From positions 1 to 64,000 of the forward strand of contig JACOUP010000001.1 of assembly GCA_016177765.1 (NCBI GenBank): DNA of 64,000 bases. The letters are read 5' to 3'. This DNA is from Deltaproteobacteria bacterium. Its GTDB lineage: Bacteria; UBA10199; JACPAL01; JACOUP01. Below are positions 51,020-59,253 of this stretch, piece by piece. Both the position numbers and the translations under genes were made by a program. The notes below the pieces were generated by a model, which worked only from the letters and a program-made list of their open reading frames with translations, searched no databases and had not been told where the DNA came from. The first letter of the stretch is position 1. Each line of letters begins with the position of its first letter.

Positions 51020-52390
51020 GTGAGGGTTGTGGGCCGGCGGTTTGCGGGGGGTAGTTGCGGCTTCACCCTGATTGAGCTAGTCTTTGTCATCGCACTCCTG
51101 GGGATCCTTGCCGTGAGTGCCCAGTCGGTCCTTATCTCCATCAACCAGAATGCCCAGACAAGCGCCGAACTGGGAGCCGTCGGTTCTGTCAAGACCGGTG
51201 TCGAACAGTACCGGATGGAATCGCTCCTGAGCGGAAGGGTCCCGGTCCTGCCCCCCTTTCTGGACCAGGCCTCCGTTGGCAGTGCCAGCAGTGACAACCC
51301 GCTCTTCGGGATGATCCTTGGTCAAGGGATCACCAGCCAATGGCAGAAGACCGGAATGAACAGTTATCAGGGGCCAACCGGTAACGCCTACCGCTACGAC
51401 CCTGCCTCAGGCCAGTTCGATTCCCTCACGGCCGATCCCTTTGCCCTCTACGGCAAGATTATCGGTCAGACGAGCGGTCTCCTTGTCTTCGACTCGGGGA
51501 CACTCCTCTCCACCTTTTCTAGTCTCCTCTTCAATCCCAATTTTGAGACCGGAGAAGTCAAGGCCGCCCTCGCCTCCGGCATCAAGATCAACACCGACGG
51601 CTCCCGGGGAGCCGTGGTCACCCTGCTGGACGGTTCCACCATCACGGTTGAAGATGTCTTCAATAGTTGGAATATCCTTGATCAGAAGAACACCCTCTCG
51701 CCGGATGGGATGAACTATACAGGGAAATATGCCGCCATCGGCTACGGTCAGGCCTTCGAAGGGAACTATGAATCAGACTACCTCAAGAAGGAATCTTCCT
51801 ACGATAACAAATCTGGGAGCTACTCCTACGACTACGAATATAACAGTAAAGGGGATTACTCCGGCGTCGGTCTGAGTATCGACAACGGTTTTGTCTACGA
51901 GGTCAGCTACCAGTCCAAGAAACCGTCCCAATTCCGGGCCAACCAGTCGACCACCAAAAACGGGGATTACACCGGCAGTTATGAAGCCTCCTACGACCAA
52001 TCCTACACCAGCAATTATGGGAAATCGGACAAAAAGAACCCTTATGCCCAGACGATCACGACGGGGAATTCGGGAGACTACAGCTATACCTACCAATATG
52101 ATGCTTCATCACAGGTCTTTGCCTCCAGCGGCTCCGGTTCCTATGCCTATGACTACCAATATGAACAGTTAAACGGATCAAAAAACTACGCCGACCAGTA
52201 CGACTATGCCACAAACTATAACTACAACCGGAAAACCGGGGAGACCTTCTCCCAGTCAACCTACAAATCCAAGACAAACGGCACCGACCGGACCTACACC
52301 TTCACCTACGATCCCAAGAGCCGCAAAGAAATTTACACGGAGACCGATAATGTAACAGGGAAGACCACGCAAAACAGTCACCAGAGATGA
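51020..52390 (+). CDS. Pilin-like protein with long Tyr-rich tail
   Basis: The 456-residue product has a class III/type IV prepilin signal GGSCGFTLIELVFVIALLGI: cleavage before Phe, Glu at +5, hydrophobic helix. Residues ~60-225 are a globular region. The last ~225 residues contain about 36 Tyr in short motifs such as GSYSYDYEYNSKGDYSG, SYTYQYDASS and YDYATNYNYN. This tail is low complexity and unlike ordinary pilins. Start could be GTG 51020 or GTG 51029; GGGGGAGG lies in front of the latter. No other pilus gene is nearby. May form a crosslinkable or adhesive surface filament (inference). Confidence 0.8.
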   Translation: MRVVGRRFAGGSCGFTLIELVFVIALLGILAVSAQSVLISINQNAQTSAELGAVGSVKTGVEQYRMESLLSGRVPVLPPFLDQASVGSASSDNPLFGMILGQGITSQWQKTGMNSYQGPTGNAYRYDPASGQFDSLTADPFALYGKIIGQTSGLLVFDSGTLLSTFSSLLFNPNFETGEVKAALASGIKINTDGSRGAVVTLLDGSTITVEDVFNSWNILDQKNTLSPDGMNYTGKYAAIGYGQAFEGNYESDYLKKESSYDNKSGSYSYDYEYNSKGDYSGVGLSIDNGFVYEVSYQSKKPSQFRANQSTTKNGDYTGSYEASYDQSYTSNYGKSDKKNPYAQTITTGNSGDYSYTYQYDASSQVFASSGSGSYAYDYQYEQLNGSKNYADQYDYATNYNYNRKTGETFSQSTYKSKTNGTDRTYTFTYDPKSRKEIYTETDNVTGKTTQNSHQR

Positions 52391-52435
52391 GGGCGCTTCG
52401 CCCAAGGGTGATTCACCCAGGGGTGATTCACCCAA
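52391..52435. repeat. Three exact tandem 15-bp palindromic units
   Basis: GGGCGCTTCGCCCAA, GGGTGATTCACCCAG, GGGTGATTCACCCAA, beginning directly after the pilin stop codon in a convergent gap, where they could form terminator-like hairpins. Confidence 0.92.
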
Positions 52436-52441
52436 AAGTAA

Positions 52442-52918
52442 TTACGGCCTTGTCCTCAACCCTTCTTTAATGGAAGAAGGGGCGGCCTCGGGCGGGGGAG
52501 GGGCCATGGGGCTAAGCTGAGAACTCTTAATCTTCCAACCGGCCGTTTTATCCCTCACCAATGTGTACTCTTCGTGAGCCGTCCCTTTGGAATAGACGGC
52601 AAAGAGGGAGGCATGACAACCGTCCGGAAAAAAGCGGGTAACGAGCAAGCGCCGCTCCAGGATCATCCCTAGTGCCTCGGTTCGCCTCTGCCAGTCAGCC
52701 AGGAAGGAATCCAGGGTCATTAGGGCATCATCGGTCATCTCATGATAAATAATCTCAAGACGATTTTGCCGCTGGAATTCGGTCAAATGGGTGAAAAAAT
52801 CGTCGACCGACCTCCGCCGTTCCTGCTGAAAATAGAGGGTCATCACAAGGATCCCACTAAAAACGAGGAGGGCTGTCCCGACAAGGAAGGGACTATTCCG
52901 TTTCAGGGTTTCTCTCAT
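52442..52918 (-). CDS. Single-pass membrane protein, hypothetical
   Basis: The 158-residue product has membrane segment FLVGTALLVFSGILVMTLYF near the N-terminus, a helical stretch QERRRSVDDFFTHLTEFQRQ and an alpha/beta periplasmic region ending in a Pro-rich tail (SPMAPPPPEAAPSS). Convergent with the pilin gene. No family recognised. Confidence 0.55.
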   Translation of the reverse strand: MRETLKRNSPFLVGTALLVFSGILVMTLYFQQERRRSVDDFFTHLTEFQRQNRLEIIYHEMTDDALMTLDSFLADWQRRTEALGMILERRLLVTRFFPDGCHASLFAVYSKGTAHEEYTLVRDKTAGWKIKSSQLSPMAPPPPEAAPSSIKEGLRTRP

Positions 52919-52959
52919 CGGGTTGACTTCCTTGGGTCTCTCCTGTATTTAAAAGTCCC

Positions 52960-53223
52960 ATGGCTCGCAAGAAGCTGTCAACCACCATCTATATCACCGA
53001 GGAGCAGAATGAACGGCTGAAAAGCCTCCATCAAAAAACCCGCGTCCCGGTCGCTGAATATATCCGTCAAGGAATCGACCTGATCCTGGACAAAAACCAG
53101 GGCCAGCTTCCCGGCCAACTAAACCTCTACCCCCCTCCCTCGATGGGAGGGGATGAAGGGGAGGGTGATCCCAGGGCCACCCTCACCCCAACCCTCTCCC
53201 CTCAAGGGAGAGGGAAAAATTAA
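52960..53223 (+). CDS. Ribbon-helix-helix DNA-binding protein with repeat-derived tail
   Basis: Residues 1-48 ([38 protein letters not shown]) form a ribbon-helix-helix domain as in CopG/Arc-type regulators. From about residue 57 the sequence is translated CCCTC repeat ([27 protein letters not shown]), which supplies the stop codon. The original C-terminus was therefore probably replaced. Lies 4 bp before lepA. Confidence 0.7.
   Translation: MARKKLSTTIYITEEQNERLKSLHQKTRVPVAEYIRQGIDLILDKNQGQLPGQLNLYPPPSMGGDEGEGDPRATLTPTLSPQGRGKN
53128..53217. repeat. CCCTC-type repeat pair before lepA
   Basis: CCCCCTCCCTCGATGGGAGG plus CCCTCACCCCAACCCTCTCC with inverted arm GGGAGAGGG. Supplies the RHH gene's tail and lies up to 11 bp before the lepA ATG. 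A matching pair, in reverse order, is in carB at 60477-60573. Confidence 0.8.
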
Positions 53224-53227
53224 TCTC

Positions 53228-55024
53228 ATGAACCCCAAAAATATCCGCAACTTCTCCATCATCGCCCATGTCGATCATGGCAAATCAACGTTGGCCGATC
53301 GGATCCTGGAGCTGACTGGCGCCATATCGGAGCGGGAAAAGAAAGACCAGTTCTTGGACAAGATGGATCTCGAACGGGAACGGGGGATCACGATCAAGGC
53401 CCAGACGGTCCGGCTCCGTTATCGTTCCAAAAATGGGGAAGAACAGATCTTCAACCTGATCGATACCCCCGGTCATGTCGATTTCAACTACGAGGTCTCC
53501 CGCAGTCTCTCCGCCTGTGAAGGGGCAATTCTTGTCGTCGATGCCGCGCAGGGGGTCGAGGCACAGACGCTCGCCAATGCCTACCTGGCAATCGACAATG
53601 GGCTCACCATCATCCCGGTGATCAACAAGATCGATCTCCCGAGCGCCGACCCGGAACGGGTCAAAAAACAGATTGAAGAGGTGGTTGGTATCCCGGCCCA
53701 CGAGGCGCTTCTTGTCTCCGCCAAGACGGGGGAGGGGGTCGATAAAATTCTGGAGACAATCGTTGCCAAGATCCCTCCGCCACAAGGGAACCCCAAAGGG
53801 GCCTTGAAGGCCCTCCTCTTCGACAGCTGGTTTGATCCTTATCAGGGGGTCGTCGTCCTGATACGGCTCATCAACGGTACTCTTCACAAGGGAATGAAGA
53901 TCCGTTTTTATTTTACCGGCAAAACCTATGATGTCCTCAAGATTGGCGCCTTTACCCCCAACATCGAAGAAAGAGAAAGCCTCTCTGCCGGCGAGGTCGG
54001 TTTTATCACTGCCGCCATCAAGTCGGTCCATGAAACAAAGATTGGTGACACCCTCCTCGAAGAAAATGACACAACCACCCGGCCGCTCCCCGGCTTCAAG
54101 GAGGTCCAGCCGATGGTCTTTGCCGGGATTTTTCCGGTCGATTCCAGCCAGTACGAGAACCTCAAGGGCTCGCTGGACAAACTCCGCTTGAACGACGCCT
54201 CTTTCTCCTTTACCCCGGAGACCTCGTCCGCACTCGGGTTTGGTTTCCGCTGTGGCTTTCTGGGACTCCTCCATATGGAAATCATCAAGGAGCGACTGGA
54301 AAGAGAATATAACCTGGAGTTGATCTCCACGGCACCGATGGTCCTCTTCCGGATCAAAACCATTCAAGGAGAAGTCATAGAGCTTGATAATCCTACCAAG
54401 ATGCCACCCACCCAGGAGATTGAGGAGATTTCTGAGCCTTTTGTTCTGGTCCATATCCACACCCCCAGCACCACGGTCGGCAATATCCTCAAACTTTGTG
54501 AAGAGAGAAGGGGGATCCAACGCAAGATCGACTATCTTTCGGAAGACCGCGTGCTGATTGTCTACGAACTCCCTTTTGGCGAGATCATGTTCGATTTTTT
54601 CGACCGCTTGAAATCGATCTCCAAGGGGTACGCCTCGCTGGACTACGAACTTCTGGATTGGCGCGTTTCTGATTTGATCCGGCTCAATATCATGGTGAAT
54701 GGGGATCCGGTCGACGCCCTTTCCATCATCCTCCACAAGGAAAAAGCGTATACCCGGGCACGGGAACTGGTGCATAAACTCCGTTCGGTGATTCCCAGAC
54801 AGATGTATGAGGTGGCGATCCAGGCCGCCATCGGCGGCAAGATTATCGCGCGCGAAACAGTCGCCGCCCTGAGAAAGAACGTGACCGCCAAATGTTACGG
54901 TGGTGACATCACGCGAAAAAGAAAGTTGCTTGAGAAGCAAAAAGAGGGTAAGAAGCGGATGAAACAGGTCGGTAACGTGGTCATCCCGCAAGAGGCCTTC
55001 TTAACCGTTCTGAAGGTTGATTAG
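53228..55024 (+). CDS. lepA: Elongation factor 4 (LepA)
   Basis: The 598-residue translational GTPase: [20 protein letters not shown] (P-loop), [12 protein letters not shown] (switch I), [21 protein letters not shown], and the LepA-specific C-terminal domain ending [18 protein letters not shown]. Length is typical. I chose ATG 53228; the longer frame to 53153 is translated repeat. EF4 back-translocates stalled ribosomes. Confidence 0.95.
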   Translation: MNPKNIRNFSIIAHVDHGKSTLADRILELTGAISEREKKDQFLDKMDLERERGITIKAQTVRLRYRSKNGEEQIFNLIDTPGHVDFNYEVSRSLSACEGAILVVDAAQGVEAQTLANAYLAIDNGLTIIPVINKIDLPSADPERVKKQIEEVVGIPAHEALLVSAKTGEGVDKILETIVAKIPPPQGNPKGALKALLFDSWFDPYQGVVVLIRLINGTLHKGMKIRFYFTGKTYDVLKIGAFTPNIEERESLSAGEVGFITAAIKSVHETKIGDTLLEENDTTTRPLPGFKEVQPMVFAGIFPVDSSQYENLKGSLDKLRLNDASFSFTPETSSALGFGFRCGFLGLLHMEIIKERLEREYNLELISTAPMVLFRIKTIQGEVIELDNPTKMPPTQEIEEISEPFVLVHIHTPSTTVGNILKLCEERRGIQRKIDYLSEDRVLIVYELPFGEIMFDFFDRLKSISKGYASLDYELLDWRVSDLIRLNIMVNGDPVDALSIILHKEKAYTRARELVHKLRSVIPRQMYEVAIQAAIGGKIIARETVAALRKNVTAKCYGGDITRKRKLLEKQKEGKKRMKQVGNVVIPQEAFLTVLKVD

Positions 55025-55044
55025 ATAGTGATCGAGTAAGTCCC

Positions 55045-55782
55045 ATGAAGAAAAGCAAAATCAGGGAGTACATTGAGTCGCTTTTAGTGGCGCTAGTCAT
55101 CGCCTTTTTCCTCCGTTCCTTTGTCGTCGAGGCCTTCAAGATCCCTTCCGGTTCGATGATCCCGACACTCCTGATCGGCGATCATATCTTTGTCAACAAG
55201 TTCACCTATGGTTTGCGGATCCCGTTCACCAAACAATGGATCAAGAAATTCAAAACACCGGAGCGGGGAGAGGTGGTCGTCTTCATTTGGCCTGTCGAAG
55301 AGGACAAGGATTTCATCAAGAGGGTGGTCGGTCTGCCGGGAGACACCCTGCGGATTGAAGGGGATGCCCTTTTTGTCAACGGAGAACCGGTCAATGAGCA
55401 AAAGGTCTCCGTCGTCTCCCCATCCCGGCAAAAAGCACGCAAGTTGGTCGTTCTGGGAGATGCCATCGCCAGCGAAGCAGGACTCCGATCGGTCCCCTAC
55501 TACAAAGGATGGGACCGGTTCGACTATTTTGTGGAGGAACTGGGAGAGGTAAAACACCTCATGCAGATTGACCACTACCCAAATACCGAACACCGCGAGA
55601 TCACCATCCCGCCAGACCATCTCTTTGTGATGGGGGATAACCGGGATAACTCTGCCGATAGCCGCGAGTGGGGGTTTGTCCCGATGGAAAACGTCAAAGG
55701 GCAAGCAATGTTCATCTGGCTCTCCCTCGACACCGACGACAAACGGGTCCGTTGGGAACGGTTTGGGAAGTGGATAAGGTAA
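55045..55782 (+). CDS. lepB: Signal peptidase I
   Basis: The 245-residue product has an N-terminal membrane segment ESLLVALVIAFFLRSFVVEA, the catalytic Ser37 in IPSGSMIPTL, the general-base Lys in DFIKRVVGLPGD (about residue 91), and MGDNRDNSADSREWGFVP (box E). It removes signal peptides of exported proteins; here many secreted products are encoded nearby. 20 bp after lepA, a common order. Confidence 0.95.
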   Translation: MKKSKIREYIESLLVALVIAFFLRSFVVEAFKIPSGSMIPTLLIGDHIFVNKFTYGLRIPFTKQWIKKFKTPERGEVVVFIWPVEEDKDFIKRVVGLPGDTLRIEGDALFVNGEPVNEQKVSVVSPSRQKARKLVVLGDAIASEAGLRSVPYYKGWDRFDYFVEELGEVKHLMQIDHYPNTEHREITIPPDHLFVMGDNRDNSADSREWGFVPMENVKGQAMFIWLSLDTDDKRVRWERFGKWIR

Positions 55783-55789
55783 AAAAGGG

Positions 55790-55816
55790 TTGACAGAACG
55801 ATCCAATTTCTATACT
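55790..55816 (+). promoter_or_regulatory. Sigma-70 promoter for pyrB operon
   Basis: TTGACA (55790-55795) and TATACT (55811-55816), 15-bp spacer. Starts a transcript just upstream of ATG 55827. Confidence 0.55.
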
Positions 55817-55826
55817 TACCCCCCGA

Positions 55827-56813
55827 ATGATTTTGAAGAAAGACAAGAGTTTGAAACAAAAAACCCCGCCACAGCGGGGTTTTTTTTTACCTCAAAAGGA
55901 TCTTTTAGGGCTCAAAACGCTCACCCGTGAGCAAATCCTTCATATCCTTGATCGGGCGAAGGTTTTTAAAGAATCCCTCAAAACCGGCAAGAAGGGGGAT
56001 GACCTCAAGGGAAAGAGGGTCATCAACCTCTTCTTTGAACCCTCCACACGGACCCGGACCTCCTTCGAGATTGCGGAGAAAAACCTCTCTGCAGAAATTC
56101 TAAACATTGCCCCCTCGGCCAGTAGCCTCACCAAGGGGGAAAGCCTGAAGGATATGATCGAAAATTTGGGGGCGATGCATCCTGATTTACTGGTCGTCCG
56201 CCACGCGGCAAGTGGCGCCTCACCGTTGATCGCTTCTTATACCCAAGCCTCCGTAATCAACGGCGGGGACGGGTCACACGAACACCCAACACAAGGGCTG
56301 GTCGATCTCTTCACCGTCCAGGAGAACCTTGGACGAATCGCAGGGGTCAATCTCTTAATCGTCGGTGATATCGCCTACAGCCGGGTCGCCCGATCCAATA
56401 TCTATGGTTTTACCAAGATGGGGGCCAAGGTCACCGTGATCGGACCGGCAACCCTACTCCCCCCGGGACTCGAAAAATTAGGGGTGAAGGTCTCCACACA
56501 GTTTCACAAACATATCCCCGGAGCGGACGTCATCATGCTCCTCCGGATCCAGAAAGAGAGACAACAGACCCTTAATTTCCCGAGCCTTGCCGAGTATACC
56601 CGATTTTTCGGCTTGACCCGTGACCTCCTCCCTTTGATCAAGAAAGGGACTTTAATTATGCACCCGGGACCGATTAATCGCGGGGTGGAGATTGATCCGG
56701 AAATTGCCGATTCAAAAAGCGCGGATGGTCCGCAAACAGTGATCCTCGAGCAGGTGGCCAATGGTGTTGCCGTCCGGATGGCGGTCTTGTCACTGTGGGG
56801 AAATAAAAAATGA
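55827..56813 (+). CDS. pyrB: Aspartate carbamoyltransferase catalytic chain with N-terminal leader extension
   Basis: The 328-residue product has carbamoyl-phosphate motif FFEPSTRTRTSFE, HPTQGLVDLF, and MHPGPINRGVEID. The recognised enzyme begins around KDLLGLKTLTREQILHIL (residue ~25). The first ~24 codons (MILKKDKSLKQKTPPQRGFF) span an intrinsic terminator, and no usable start codon lies between it and KDLLGL, so the enzyme seems to be translated through it. This looks like a pyrBI-type leader fused in frame to the structural gene. Catalyses the first committed step of pyrimidine synthesis. ATGA overlap with pyrC. Confidence 0.92.
   Translation: MILKKDKSLKQKTPPQRGFFLPQKDLLGLKTLTREQILHILDRAKVFKESLKTGKKGDDLKGKRVINLFFEPSTRTRTSFEIAEKNLSAEILNIAPSASSLTKGESLKDMIENLGAMHPDLLVVRHAASGASPLIASYTQASVINGGDGSHEHPTQGLVDLFTVQENLGRIAGVNLLIVGDIAYSRVARSNIYGFTKMGAKVTVIGPATLLPPGLEKLGVKVSTQFHKHIPGADVIMLLRIQKERQQTLNFPSLAEYTRFFGLTRDLLPLIKKGTLIMHPGPINRGVEIDPEIADSKSADGPQTVILEQVANGVAVRMAVLSLWGNKK
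55864..55888 (+). terminator. Intrinsic terminator/attenuator inside the 5' end of pyrB
   Basis: CCCCGC-CACA-GCGGGG followed by nine T; the A run before it can extend the stem. It is downstream of the pyrB promoter and inside the reading frame, so it likely works as an attenuator relieved by close-following ribosomes. It could also end the lepB transcript. Confidence 0.75.
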
Positions 56814-58087
56814 AGCTACTGATCCAAAACGGCCGACTCATCGACCCCGCCACAAAAAAGGATGGGGTGACCGACCTTTTAATCTCCAACGGAAAAATTC
56901 AGAAGATTGGTGGAAAGATAAGGGCGCAAGAGGCGGAGCAGGTCATCAACGCCAAGGGATTCGTTGTTAGCCCGGGATTCATCGACCTCCACACCCACCT
57001 CCGTGAGCCGGGGCATGAATACAAGGAAACAATCCGGACAGGGACAGAGGCGGCCGCCGCCGGCGGTTTCACCACGGTGGTCTGCATGGCGAACACGGAA
57101 CCGGTCAACGACAACGACGTCATTACCGAATACATCCTTAAAAAGGCGAAGGAAGAGGGGAGGGTCAACGTCCTCCCGGTCGGGGCGATCTCTCGTGGGC
57201 TCAAGGGGGAATCACTGGCGGATATTGGTCAGATGGCGGTGGCCGGTATTGTCGGCGTTTCCGATGACGGGTCTGCGGTAATGAACAGTGCCCTGATGAG
57301 AAAGGGGATGCAATACGCCAGGGGTTTCGGCCTGTTGGTGATCTCGCATGCCGAGGATGAATCCCTCTCCGGCACCTCTTCCATCAATGAAGGACTGGTC
57401 GCGACAGAGCTGGGGCTACCCGGCTCCCCCGATGCCGCCGAGGAGATCATGGTGGCCAGAGATATCGCCCTTGCGGAATTAACCGGGGCACGGCTCCATA
57501 TTACCCACATGACCACCCGCGGCTCGCTGGAATTGGTGACTGCGGCCCGAAAGAGGGGAGTGGCGGTCACCTGTGACGTAGCCCCTCACCACTTCAGCCT
57601 GACCGACGAGGCGGTCCGGGGTTATAACACGCTGGCCAAGATGAGACCACCGCTCCGGAGTGAACAAAATGTGAAAGCCCTGAAAGAGGGTTTTCAAAAG
57701 AACCTGATCCAGGCGATCGCGACCGATCACGCCCCTCATGCCTCGTTTGAAAAGGAGGTGGAATTTCACCTGGCGACGAACGGCCTGGTCGGCCTGGAAA
57801 CGGCCTTTTCCCTTTCACTCAAACTGGTTGAGGAAAAATTAGTGAGTCTGCCCGAACTGATCCACCTCCTTTCGACAGGGCCGGCCGGTATCCTTGGGCT
57901 CCAGAAAAAAGGGACACTCAAGGTCGGGGCCGATGCCGACATTGTGATCTTTGATCCAAAGGCCTCGGTCACGGTAGATGTCAACCGATTCCACTCCAGA
58001 TCGAAAAACTCCCCCTTTCATGGATGGCGTCTGAGGGGAAAAATTCAAAAGACAATCGTCGCCGGTAAGGTGGTCTACGAGGCATGA
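56810..58087 (+). CDS. pyrC: Dihydroorotase, class I
   Basis: The 425-residue amidohydrolase: metal site [53 protein letters not shown], and ATDHAPH. The segment GVSDDGSAV is typical of the type that pairs with aspartate carbamoyltransferase. It cyclises carbamoyl aspartate. Overlaps pyrB and carA by 4 nt each, supporting a single operon. Confidence 0.95.
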   Translation: MKLLIQNGRLIDPATKKDGVTDLLISNGKIQKIGGKIRAQEAEQVINAKGFVVSPGFIDLHTHLREPGHEYKETIRTGTEAAAAGGFTTVVCMANTEPVNDNDVITEYILKKAKEEGRVNVLPVGAISRGLKGESLADIGQMAVAGIVGVSDDGSAVMNSALMRKGMQYARGFGLLVISHAEDESLSGTSSINEGLVATELGLPGSPDAAEEIMVARDIALAELTGARLHITHMTTRGSLELVTAARKRGVAVTCDVAPHHFSLTDEAVRGYNTLAKMRPPLRSEQNVKALKEGFQKNLIQAIATDHAPHASFEKEVEFHLATNGLVGLETAFSLSLKLVEEKLVSLPELIHLLSTGPAGILGLQKKGTLKVGADADIVIFDPKASVTVDVNRFHSRSKNSPFHGWRLRGKIQKTIVAGKVVYEA

Positions 58088-59253
58088 CCCGGGCGGTCCT
58101 GATCCTCGAAGATGGCACCCTCTTTGAGGGGCGCTCCTTTGGGGCGGAGGGCGATTCGCCCATGGGGGAATCGACGGGAGAGGTGGTCTTCAACACCAGC
58201 ATGACCGGCTATCAGGAGATCCTCCACGATCCTTCCTACCGATGTCAGATCGTAACAATGACCTATCCGGAAATCGGTAATTACGGGGTTAATCCGGAAG
58301 ATATCGAATCGAGCCAGGTTCATGTTGCCGGCTTCGTGGTCAAAGAGTATCACCCTTACCCCAGTAATTTCCGGTCCCAAAAATCGTTGGGGGATTATCT
58401 CAAAGAGCATAACATTATTGGTCTTGAAGGGATCGATACCCGCGCCTTGACAAAACAGTTGCGGGACAAGGGGTCACAGATGGGGATCCTCTCCACAAAA
58501 TTGAAGGGGGCGGGTGATAAAAAGATCCTCTTGAAAAAGTTGAGACAGGCTCCAGGGATGATCGGCCGGAACCTGGTTGGTGAGGTGACCTGTCGGAAAC
58601 CGTACCATTGGACCGAAGGGATCTGGAAGTTGGGGGCAGGGTATGAAAATCCCCCTTTGGCAAAGGGGGGTAAGGGGGGATTTAAGGTAATTGCTTACGA
58701 CCTCGGCATCAAGTACAACATTCTCCGTAATCTCGTAAATGCCGGCTGTGATGTCACGGTTGTCCCTTCAAAGACCACTGCCCAAGAGGTGTTGAAATAC
58801 AAACCGGACGGGGTTTTCCTTTCGAACGGCCCCGGCGATCCGGCCGCGGTCACAGACGTAATTGAAAATACCCGTCGGCTGATCGGCAAGGTCCCGATCT
58901 TTGGCATCTGTCTTGGTCATCAAATCCTTGCCCTCGCCCTCGGCGGAAAGACCTACAAACTGAAATTCGGGCACCGGGGAGGAAATCAGCCGGTGATTGA
59001 CCTGGGAACCAGAAAGGTTGAAATCACGACACAGAACCACGGCTTTGCGGTGGATGAAAAATCTCTGAAGGGGAAGGGTGATTCACCCGAGGCCGATGTT
59101 TCGCATCTCAACCTCAATGACAAGACGGTCGAGGGGTTAAGGCACCGAAAACAGCCCATTTTCTCCGTACAGTACCATCCAGAATCATCACCCGGACCGC
59201 ATGATAGCCACTATTTATTTAACCGATTTGTGGAGATGATGAAAAATGCCTAG
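58084..59253 (+). CDS. carA: Carbamoyl-phosphate synthase small subunit
   Basis: The 389-residue glutaminase subunit: Cys nucleophile in [15 protein letters not shown] near residue 275, the His/Glu pair in [13 protein letters not shown], and the N-terminal domain [20 protein letters not shown]. Three repeat-derived stretches are seen: GDSPMGES (58149), [12 protein letters not shown] (58647) and GKGDSPEAD (59076), all at linker or surface positions. Supplies ammonia from glutamine to CarB. Confidence 0.95.
   Translation: MTRAVLILEDGTLFEGRSFGAEGDSPMGESTGEVVFNTSMTGYQEILHDPSYRCQIVTMTYPEIGNYGVNPEDIESSQVHVAGFVVKEYHPYPSNFRSQKSLGDYLKEHNIIGLEGIDTRALTKQLRDKGSQMGILSTKLKGAGDKKILLKKLRQAPGMIGRNLVGEVTCRKPYHWTEGIWKLGAGYENPPLAKGGKGGFKVIAYDLGIKYNILRNLVNAGCDVTVVPSKTTAQEVLKYKPDGVFLSNGPGDPAAVTDVIENTRRLIGKVPIFGICLGHQILALALGGKTYKLKFGHRGGNQPVIDLGTRKVEITTQNHGFAVDEKSLKGKGDSPEADVSHLNLNDKTVEGLRHRKQPIFSVQYHPESSPGPHDSHYLFNRFVEMMKNA
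58149..58163. repeat. 15-bp palindromic unit in carA
   Basis: GGGCGATTCGCCCAT, read as GDSPM in the small N-terminal loop. Confidence 0.75.
58647..58683. repeat. AATCCCCCTTTGGCAAAGGG repeat inside carA
   Basis: Read as [12 protein letters not shown] between the N-terminal and glutaminase domains. A short inverted repeat with a CCCCCTTTGG core. Confidence 0.8.
59076..59090. repeat. 15-bp palindromic unit in carA
   Basis: GGGTGATTCACCCGA, read as GDSPE. Confidence 0.82.

Noticed and set aside
52391-52435. CRISPR-like array
   Set aside because: Units are 15 bp with no unique spacers and are scattered elsewhere in coding sequence; no cas genes.
53285-54991. 568-codon minus-strand ORF across lepA
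   Set aside because: Shadow frame of a fully conserved lepA; no start context or recognisable domain.
55864-55888. Simple terminator of lepB only
   Set aside because: A promoter and an in-frame ATG lie between lepB and the hairpin, and the pyrB frame runs straight through it, so a pure lepB terminator does not explain the layout.
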